A DNA stretch of 13,314 bases from Thioalkalivibrio sp. (lineage in GTDB: Bacteria; Pseudomonadota; Gammaproteobacteria; Ectothiorhodospirales; Ectothiorhodospiraceae): the NCBI GenBank assembly GCA_007120155.1, contig SKOF01000494.1, forward strand, positions 1 through 13,314, given 5' to 3'. Shown piece by piece: positions 6,976-11,631 of this stretch (its first letter is position 1; each line of letters opens with the position of its first letter). The translations under genes and the position numbers were made by a program. The notes beneath the pieces were generated by a model. The model made no database searches. It was not told the DNA's origin and worked only from the letters and a program-made list of their open reading frames with translations.

Positions 6976-7446
6976 TCAGTTGAGGCGCTTGAAGACATCC
7001 ATCTCGGCCGGATCAAAACCTGCCTTCTCGTACCACCGGCGCGCGGCCTCGAGGTCGCGCTCGACCCCGTTGCCCTGCTCGTACATCATGGCCAGTGTGG
7101 TCTGGGAACCGGCAAGCCCCTGATTGGCGGCCAGTTCGAACCAGTGGGCGGCCTGCCTTGCATCCTGCTCAAGGCACTCACCCTCCAGGAACATGAAGCC
7201 CAGACCGTGCTGGGCCATGGCATGGCCCTGGTCTGCGGCGGCCCGCATCCACCGGGCGGCAGCGTCCGGGTTCGGTGTACCGCCCAGACCGTTCTGACAC
7301 ATGATGGCCACCCGATACTGTGCCTCGGCGTTTCCGCCCTCGGCCAAGGGAGTCAGCAGCTGCATCGCCCTCGCGAAATGCTTGGCCTCGAAAGCGGAAA
7401 TGCCGCTATGCAGGTCCATGTGATCATCGTCTGCAGATTGCTTCAT
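6976..7446 (-). CDS. Sel1-repeat (TPR-like) protein, cytoplasmic
   Basis: A 156-residue protein of helical SEL1-like repeats, which usually serve as protein-protein scaffolds. Three consecutive units of about 36 residues are clear: NAEAQYRVAIMCQNGLGG then DAAARWMRAAADQGH; AMAQHGLGFMFLEGECLEQ then AAHWFELAANQGL; AGSQTTLAMMYEQGNGV then AARRWYEKAGF. A partial helical unit precedes them (HFARAMQLLTPLAEGG). No signal peptide is seen. The start is uncertain: ATG at 7446 (MKQSADD) or ATG at 7419 (MDLHSG) are both possible and neither has a clear ribosome-binding site. It is the first gene of the grxC-cysG-S24 operon; a direct functional link with siroheme synthesis is not known. Confidence 0.88.
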   Translation of the reverse strand: MKQSADDDHMDLHSGISAFEAKHFARAMQLLTPLAEGGNAEAQYRVAIMCQNGLGGTPNPDAAARWMRAAADQGHAMAQHGLGFMFLEGECLEQDARQAAHWFELAANQGLAGSQTTLAMMYEQGNGVERDLEAARRWYEKAGFDPAEMDVFKRLN

Positions 7447-8035
7447 CAATGCGGATACCCGTGATTTGTCCGGCGTGAGAAACTTCAGGTGCAGGGCCGG
7501 ATGCCCTGCCGGGATGCGCCAAAGACGGCGGCGGGCCGGAATTTGTCCTAGCTTGTTAAAGGGTTATGGTGACGCAAAGCCATGGCCCTCAGGAACCCTC
7601 TCAATGGGGATATACGCCGTCCGAAGCGGCCACCGCTATAATCCGGGCCTTGGCACAAGGCCTCTACAATCGCCGGGAACCCGCCGGTTTCCGCGGTTTT
7701 GCGGTCGAACGAGGTCCGGCGTCACCCATCGTCCCTGTCCAGGTTGCAGAATGCCCGAAAGCCAGCACGCCTTACAGGATACTGCGGCCAGTATACGTCC
7801 CTGCATTCAGAAGGTCGCCAACGGGCCGGCTCGCGAGCACCGGGTCTATGCCTGTCCCCCGGGCATGTGGCATCCGGACCGGGGAGCGGACCCGAAGGCT
7901 GGCACGGCCATCGTTCGCCGTGTGCGGGACCACGGTTCCGCCCACAACCGAATCATATCACCTGAGCAATACGAGTAACCCTACTCCAAACCGCAGTACT
8001 CGTGGAGTTCCGCGATAGCATCCGAGGAGATGAAC
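7447..8035. other. Spacer of about 590 bp between divergent genes, no supported gene
   Basis: All plus-strand ORFs across this stretch are rich in Pro, Arg, Ser and Gly, overlap each other in several frames and match no family I recognise, so none is called. Visible elements: nested stem 7560-7599 (AGGGTT/AACCCT enclosing ATGG/CCAT) with the loop sequence GACGCAAAGC; a perfect TATAAT at 7637-7642 on the plus strand with no good -35 hexamer at the normal distance; and paired segments 7971-8008 just before the small gene (ACGAGTA/TACTCGT and ACTCC/GGAGT). The stretch could encode a non-coding RNA or long leader, which the sequence alone does not settle. Confidence 0.4.
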
Positions 8036-8236
8036 ATGGACAAGCAGACCTATTACGAGACCACCACCAAGATGGAGAGCGTCGGCGTGGACGAGGCCTA
8101 CATCCTGGGCTGGCAGACCGGCTTCCTGCACAATCCGAAGCTGGAAGAACAGCGCGTAACCGAGGCCTACGAGGCCGGGTACAACGACGGGCGGGAAGGC
8201 AAGACCGACGGCTACAACAGCTGGACGAAGCAGTAA
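8036..8236 (+). CDS. Small acidic protein of unknown function with two AYxxGaxxG units
   Basis: A 66-residue protein starting MDKQTYYETT. It has no signal peptide or membrane segment. Two related segments stand out: AYILGWQTGFLHNP (21-34) and AYEAGYNDGREGKTDGY (46-62), both of the form AYxxG-aromatic-xxG. Such Gly/aromatic spacing is loosely reminiscent of ribosome modulation factor (RMF), but RMF is basic and this protein is acidic, so no function is assigned. The ATG at 8036 is preferred to the ATG at 8030 because GAGGAG ends six bases before it and abuts the earlier ATG. Codon use and the strong ribosome-binding site support a real gene. A heptamer inverted repeat begins six bases after the stop, and the next gene converges on it. 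Confidence 0.75.
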   Translation: MDKQTYYETTTKMESVGVDEAYILGWQTGFLHNPKLEEQRVTEAYEAGYNDGREGKTDGYNSWTKQ

Positions 8237-8241
8237 AGGAT

Positions 8242-8313
8242 GTCCGTGGTCAGTGGTCCGTTGTCAGTTGAAAAAGGCAGAAATCAACTGACTACGGACC
8301 ACTGACCACGGAC
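8242..8313. repeat. Second heptamer-built palindromic element between convergent genes
   Basis: The arms of 29 bases (8242-8270 and 8285-8313) are reverse complements with one mismatch. Read outward-in, each is GTCCGTG, GTCAGTG, GTCCGTT (or GTCCGTA), GTCAGTT, then G. The spacer is 14 bases and A-rich (AAAAAGGCAGAAAT). It occupies the gap between the stop of the 66-aa gene (8236) and the stop of the 212-aa gene (8318). Same unit sequence as 4734-4805 but different unit order and spacer, so it is a related copy rather than an exact duplicate. Confidence 0.92.
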
Positions 8314-8317
8314 AAAC

Positions 8318-8956
8318 TCAATCCTCGGCCATGGGGCGGGCCGGGCCCGCTTTGCCGGGGCCGGATCGGTCGTCGGAGCCCGCCAGCAGGGCATCGAGGG
8401 AGGCCGTGTACTTCTCAACGGCCTCCGGGCCCTCGATGGCGACCACCTGGTCGATGGCCCATTGGCGGTTGGCGGGGCCAAGGGCCTCGCTGACCCATTC
8501 GGCGAAGGCCCGCAGCAAGCCGAACCCCGGGCCCTCAACGGGGCTGTACTTGCACTCCGCATACACGCTGTTGCGCGCGTTCAGCTTCTCTATGAAGGCA
8601 CGCCGGTAATCCGCCGGCGTTATGTGCTTCTGGTCCTCGGGCGGGCGGTTGTCCGCGCGATTCTCCTCCACCAGACCCGCCAGGCGCAGTGCCATGGCGG
8701 TGATGAAGCGAGCCCGTTCCTCTTCGGTAAACTTGCCGTACACCTGGTGATCCGTGAGGTGCAGCAGGAAGATCGCAAACTCCTCGATCACGTCGAGGCG
8801 TTGATACTGGGTTTGCGTCTCGAACGCCTCGTTCTCGAGATTCAACACGCCGTTGCATGCCACACGCCAGGCATTGGCGGCGCTCACCGTGGCCACATCC
8901 TCCAGGGTGCGGGCACGGTCCCCCTGCTTCCAGCGATTGCGCAGCCGAAGGCTCAT
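8318..8956 (-). CDS. Unrecognised helical protein coupled to a DUF3050 gene
   Basis: A 212-residue soluble, mostly helical protein that I cannot assign to a family. It starts MSLRLRNRWKQGDRARTL. Notable segments are ANAWRVACNGVLNLENEAF (27-45), DVIEEFAIFLLHLTDHQVYG with H66 and H70 (55-74), RFITAMALRLAGLVEEN (83-99), ECKYSPVEGPGFGLLRAFAEW and a Gly/Pro-rich C-terminus. Scattered Glu and His in long helices could bind metal, but no motif is diagnostic. The start ATG at 8956 overlaps the DUF3050 stop by four bases and follows AAGGTGG; the longer frame to 9067 is a Gly-rich shadow of the upstream gene and was rejected. The coupling implies that the two products act together. Confidence 0.82.
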   Translation of the reverse strand: MSLRLRNRWKQGDRARTLEDVATVSAANAWRVACNGVLNLENEAFETQTQYQRLDVIEEFAIFLLHLTDHQVYGKFTEEERARFITAMALRLAGLVEENRADNRPPEDQKHITPADYRRAFIEKLNARNSVYAECKYSPVEGPGFGLLRAFAEWVSEALGPANRQWAIDQVVAIEGPEAVEKYTASLDALLAGSDDRSGPGKAGPARPMAED

Positions 8957-9735
8957 GCCGCCACCTTCAGGCTGGTGCTTACACCATCCCAGAAGCGCAG
9001 GCGTGCCTCGATGGCCGCGCGCGCCGCCTCCTCCGCCTCCCGAATCTTCCGGGGATCGCCGCCGCACAGCATGTCCAGCATGCGCAGCGAGAGCGGGCCA
9101 TGGGAGCCCTCATCCAGATGAATATGTCGCTGGAGGTAGAGGTGAAACATCGGTGCATCCTGCTCGGCGATGCCCATACGGGCAAGCAGTGAACGGAACA
9201 TGCCGGGAATGACGTGCTCGCGGCCCAGGGCGAGCGCCGCGGCCACCACGTGGGGCCTGCCGGTGCCGATAAAGGCGAAGGTGCTCTTCATGAACTCCAC
9301 GGACGGCGCCGGCGCGATGCCGGCAGCGAGCGCGGCCTCGATTCCCTCGCTGGCAGCGAGGTTCACAAAGCGCATCGCCCCCCGGGGGTCGGCACCCAGT
9401 TCCGACATGGCGCCGCAATACAGCTCGAAATGACTGAGACAGCGTTCGCCTCCGTCCGGCCCCGGGATACGGTCGGACTCCTCTTCCAGCACCAGCTCAT
9501 TGATGAACCGGCACACGGCCGCATCGGGGGCCGGAGTCCAGGGATACCGGGCCGGGGCGATGTGATGCTGAATGAATTTGAGCAGGGACATGAAATCCCA
9601 TACCGCGTAGACATGGTGTTCCATGAAGCGGCGAAGGTCGTGGAGATCACCCAGTCCGTAAACCGGGTGTGCCTCGAGCCGATCGCGCAGGGGCGCGATG
9701 ACCCCGGGGTCAAACCGGATCGGCTGGCTGGACAT
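8953..9735 (-). CDS. DUF3050 family protein, heme-oxygenase-like fold, possible diiron oxidase
   Basis: A 260-residue helical protein matching DUF3050: FMEHHVYAVWDFMSLLKFIQ (38-56), HHIAPARYPWTP (57-68), INELVLEEESDRIPG (78-92), SHFELYCGAM (101-110), GREHVIPGMFRSLL (171-184), LQRHIHLDEGSHGPLS (201-216). The family is predicted to share the heme oxygenase/TenA fold. Potential metal ligands are spaced as in heme-oxygenase-like diiron oxidases (UndA, SznF, CADD type): Glu in 80-86, H102, E173/H174, H204, D208 and H212 (HxxxDExxH). That activity is inference; the substrate is unknown. The ATG at 9735 has GGGAGGT seven bases before it, so the longer frame to 9849, which runs through a terminator hairpin, is rejected. 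It overlaps the downstream unknown gene by four bases. Confidence 0.88.
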   Translation of the reverse strand: MSSQPIRFDPGVIAPLRDRLEAHPVYGLGDLHDLRRFMEHHVYAVWDFMSLLKFIQHHIAPARYPWTPAPDAAVCRFINELVLEEESDRIPGPDGGERCLSHFELYCGAMSELGADPRGAMRFVNLAASEGIEAALAAGIAPAPSVEFMKSTFAFIGTGRPHVVAAALALGREHVIPGMFRSLLARMGIAEQDAPMFHLYLQRHIHLDEGSHGPLSLRMLDMLCGGDPRKIREAEEAARAAIEARLRFWDGVSTSLKVAA

Positions 9736-9782
9736 GGACACGACCTCCCGTGACGGCGCAGTGAATGGCTGGGTCATACATG

Positions 9783-9821
9783 AAAACGCCGCCTGTCCGG
9801 TCACGACCCGGGCAGACGGCG
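9783..9821 (-). terminator. Rho-independent terminator ending the minus-strand block from 12576
   Basis: On the minus strand a 12-bp stem, CGCCGTCTGCCC pairing with GGACAGGCGGCG (ten Watson-Crick pairs, one G-T wobble and one mismatch, 9821-9787), is followed directly by TTTTC (9786-9782). It lies 59 bases after the stop of the 67-aa gene and about 48 bases before the DUF3050 start. This placement separates the two minus-strand transcription units. Confidence 0.65.
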
Positions 9822-9855
9822 CGAAGGCAAATCGGGTCGGCATGCGCAAACCCGG

Positions 9856-9873
9856 GGAGGGTGATCACCCTCC
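9856..9873. repeat. Perfect 18-bp palindrome GGAGGGTGATCACCCTCC
   Basis: The sequence is fully self-complementary over 18 bp with centre TGATCA and lies between the stop of the 67-aa gene and the 9783-9821 terminator. No T-run follows it on either strand, so it is not a typical intrinsic terminator. An even-spaced perfect dyad of this length fits a binding site for a dimeric regulator, or an mRNA 3' hairpin. Confidence 0.6.
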
Positions 9874-9880
9874 GGTCATC

Positions 9881-10084
9881 TTACCGGCGGGAGCCCTTTT
9901 CCTCGTGGGCGATATCCACCAGTTCCATGGCGATGTCACGGTACTTCTGACGATACGCATGCAACGGGTGACCTTCGGGGGCCAGGTAATATTCCTCGGG
10001 CTCGACGCCATTGGCATGTTCGTACTCGATGAACTGCTTCTGCATCTCGAGCATCTGCTTGATCAGTTCCTGCTTCTTGCTCAT
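9881..10084 (-). CDS. Small charged helical protein of unknown function
   Basis: A 67-residue protein, MSKKQELIKQMLEMQKQFIE at the N-terminus, followed by YEHANGVEPEEYYLAPEGHP and a second helix, YRQKYRDIAMELVDIAHEEKG. It has no cysteine, signal peptide or membrane segment, and looks like a helical hairpin with a Tyr/Pro-rich connector. I do not recognise a named family. The ATG at 10084 has GGAGG eleven bases upstream; the longer frame to 10216 would run into non-coding repeat sequence. It is the last gene before the terminator, separated from the DsrC-like gene by the 10192-10318 repeat. A TATATT at 10147-10142 suggests it may also have its own promoter. Confidence 0.78.
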   Translation of the reverse strand: MSKKQELIKQMLEMQKQFIEYEHANGVEPEEYYLAPEGHPLHAYRQKYRDIAMELVDIAHEEKGSRR

Positions 10085-10141
10085 CGCTTTCTTGGCCTCC
10101 GATTGATTCGGTGTGGCGGAGTGGCTCCGAAACTGCCCCGG

Positions 10142-10147
10142 AATATA
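10142..10147 (-). promoter_or_regulatory. Possible -10 element (TATATT) for the 67-aa gene
   Basis: Minus-strand TATATT about 60 bases before the start codon at 10084. The best upstream partners (TTAAGA at 19 bases, AAGACG at 17 bases) match the -35 consensus poorly. A CCCCTTAGGGG dyad lies a little further upstream (10174-10184 region). Weak evidence; the AT-rich hexamer in GC-rich surroundings is the main reason to list it. Confidence 0.3.
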
Positions 10148-10191
10148 GCACCGCCCTCCAAACCGTCTTAACCCCCCTAAGGGGATATAAC

Positions 10192-10318
10192 GGCAGTGGC
10201 AAGTCTCAAGTGGCAAGTGGCAAGGGAACCCACCCTAACCCCGGCCCTCGCCGGGAGGAAGGGGGAGTGAACGGTTTTGCCTTTCCTTGCCACTTGAGAC
10301 TTGAGACTCGCCACTGCC
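10192..10318. repeat. Long inverted-repeat element with 34-bp arms (GGCAAGT/CTCAAGT units)
   Basis: The arms at 10192-10225 and 10285-10318 are reverse complements at about 31 of 34 positions. Each is built from 7-base units of the form GGCAAGT or CTCAAGT after a GGCAGT tip. The central 59 bases contain a smaller hairpin-forming, purine/pyrimidine-skewed segment (CCCTAACCCCGGCCCTCGCC, then GGGAGGAAGGGGGAG). That core resembles a CCCTCNCCC/GGGAGAGGG repeat class seen dispersed in many proteobacterial genomes. The element ends one base before the stop codon of the DsrC-like gene (10320-10322). It carries no ORF of its own and may be a non-autonomous mobile or REP-like element. Confidence 0.85.
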
Positions 10319-10319
10319 T

Positions 10320-10661
10320 TCAATAACCTCCCTTGCGGCGGCTCTCCGGCAGACCGGCGATCCGGCCCCCCTGCTTGCTGGGATCCAGCGGGAACAGGTC
10401 ATAGACGGTCTTGGCGTCGACGCTCTTGTCATCCCATTTGGCCTGCATGGCCTTCACGATCGTACGGGTATTGGGCTGATTCTCGCCGTTGTTGATGTAC
10501 TCGTCGCGAAGATAATTGATCAGGTCCCAGTGCCGCTCGGTCAGTTCGATACCTTCCTTGGCCGCGATGGCCTCGGCCACCTTCTCGCTCCAGTCAGCGA
10601 TGTCCTCCAGGTACCCTTTGTCATTGGTCTCAATGGTGACCCCATCCACTTCCAGACTCAT
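10320..10661 (-). CDS. DsrC/TusE-family protein lacking both conserved cysteines (RspA-like)
   Basis: A 113-residue protein with the full DsrC fold signature: LEVDGVTIETNDKGYLEDI, ADWSEKVAEAIA, IELTERHWDLINYLRDEY, NTRTIVKAM, VYDLFPLDPSKQ and RIAGLPE. DsrC carries two functional Cys in its C-terminal arm (KQACRIAGLP...GCV) and TusE keeps the penultimate one. Here the first is Gly (KQGGRIAGLP, 96-105) and the C-terminus is RRKGGY, so both are gone; the whole protein contains no Cys. It therefore cannot carry sulfur as a trisulfide or persulfide, and fits the proposed regulatory RspA group of the family. The start ATG at 10661 follows AGGAGG at eight bases. It is 66 bases downstream of the Cas6-like gene and about 2.5 kb from dsrA. 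Confidence 0.92.
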   Translation of the reverse strand: MSLEVDGVTIETNDKGYLEDIADWSEKVAEAIAAKEGIELTERHWDLINYLRDEYINNGENQPNTRTIVKAMQAKWDDKSVDAKTVYDLFPLDPSKQGGRIAGLPESRRKGGY

Positions 10662-10727
10662 CGAATCATCCTCCTGCATAAAATGTGGTTTCTCGGATTA
10701 AAAACACATCAAGCTCTGGATACCGCT

Positions 10728-11417
10728 TCAGCTTCCCTGCCTGCCCTGCACAGGGGCGACATCCTTGTGGCCTATGAACAGCCCGCAGCCCATGAGCCGC
10801 CGCGACCCGATCCCGGCGCGCTGCAGCAGTACAGAGGAGTGCGGGTCCAGGTCGGCCACCATGAGGCTGCGCGTGAACAGTTCTCCCTCGGGCGTATGCA
10901 GCAGATGGCTGCGGCCGCACAGCAACTTTGACACCGGCACATCCAGTTCCCGCAGATGCCGGGCCGCCTCACGCAGGAAGTCCTCCTCGTCCTGTGTTGC
11001 CGGGGCCACCACATAGCGGGCCAGCAATGCGGGCTGAGGCTGCAGGGGGATCACACTCGCCTCGCCCACGTTGAGTTCGAAACCATCCAGATCGATCCGG
11101 TGCCCTGCCAGATCACGGGCATCCTCCAGGCGGTGCCGGGGCAGACGCAGGCGAAAACGGGCCCGACGGGAGAGGTGCAGCACATCGTGCTCCGGATCCT
11201 GCGGCCGGTACCAGCCATTACCGGATTCCGCGCCGTGGATCAGGTGGATACCGGCATGTTCCTCGTCCTCCAGCCAGGGCAGCACGCGGCGCACCGCGCT
11301 GGACAGGGCGTGGGCGTGGTCCAGGGGCAGGCAGCGGCAGTCGATGCGGTAGGACACATCGACTACGTCATCGGGCAACTGCTCCACCCCGGTTTGCGGC
11401 ATTTCATCCCAGTACAT
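10728..11417 (-). CDS. Cas6/Cmx6-like (type I-MYXAN) RAMP protein, no CRISPR locus in view
   Basis: A 229-residue protein that fits the Cmx6 branch of Cas6, the RAMP-fold endoribonuclease family that processes CRISPR precursor RNA. Supporting segments: VVDVSYRIDCRCLPLDHAHA (18-37, the LPxDH motif with H34), LIHGAESGNGW (59-69), LRLPRHRLEDARDLAGHRID (90-109), the helix EEDFLREAARHLRELDV, LMVADLDPHSSVLLQRAGIG (185-204), and the C-terminal glycine-rich RNA-binding loop GIGSRRLMGCGLF (202-214). There is no CRISPR array and no other cas gene in the window. The neighbours are a dioxygenase, a 63-aa protein and a Cys-less DsrC homolog. The ATG at 11417 follows AGGGATG and starts 12 bases after the stop of the 63-aa gene. 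Family call is by remembered motifs; its RNA target, if any, is unknown. Confidence 0.8.
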   Translation of the reverse strand: MYWDEMPQTGVEQLPDDVVDVSYRIDCRCLPLDHAHALSSAVRRVLPWLEDEEHAGIHLIHGAESGNGWYRPQDPEHDVLHLSRRARFRLRLPRHRLEDARDLAGHRIDLDGFELNVGEASVIPLQPQPALLARYVVAPATQDEEDFLREAARHLRELDVPVSKLLCGRSHLLHTPEGELFTRSLMVADLDPHSSVLLQRAGIGSRRLMGCGLFIGHKDVAPVQGRQGS

Positions 11418-11429
11418 ATACGTACATCC

Positions 11430-11621
11430 CTATGACATGGGCGAAGTAAACGCCGCCTCGATCTGCTCCTCCCAGTCCGGGGGCGTATCCGGAAAAGGCG
11501 GCTTCACGTCGGAACTCAGGAATCGCTCGCCCTCGCGGGCGCGCTGGCGCACCAGTTCCAGCAATTCCTGGAAGGACTGCAGGTCGTGATTCTGCATCAG
11601 CACTTCACTCAACCAGAGCAT
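11430..11621 (-). CDS. Small protein of unknown function between dioxygenase and Cas6-like genes
   Basis: A 63-residue protein starting MLWLSEVLMQ. The first two thirds form an amphipathic helix (FQELLELVRQRAREGERF), then a Pro-rich segment (DVKPPFPDTPPDWEEQIE) and a short tail. It has no membrane segment of convincing length and no Cys. I do not recognise it. The ATG at 11621 has GAGGA eight bases upstream and gives a ten-base gap from the dioxygenase stop; the alternative start at 11645 would overlap that gene by 14 bases. The tight packing on both sides (10 and 12 bases) argues that it is a real member of the operon, perhaps an adaptor for a neighbour. Confidence 0.75.
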   Translation of the reverse strand: MLWLSEVLMQNHDLQSFQELLELVRQRAREGERFLSSDVKPPFPDTPPDWEEQIEAAFTSPMS

Positions 11622-11631
11622 GGTATTTTCC

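Noticed and set aside
7637..7642. TATAAT as a firm promoter for the 66-aa gene
   Set aside because: It is almost 400 bases upstream and the base composition at the -35 position does not match; mentioned only as part of the spacer.
7466..7978. Plus-strand ORF of 170 codons in the 590-bp spacer
   Set aside because: Pro/Arg/Gly-rich, no domain, overlapped by two other ORFs in different frames, no ribosome-binding site at its start; typical of open frames in GC-rich non-coding DNA.
10192..10318. CRISPR array associated with the Cas6-like gene
   Set aside because: The repeats are short inverted tandem 7-mers with no regular unique spacers of 30-40 bp; no array exists in the window.
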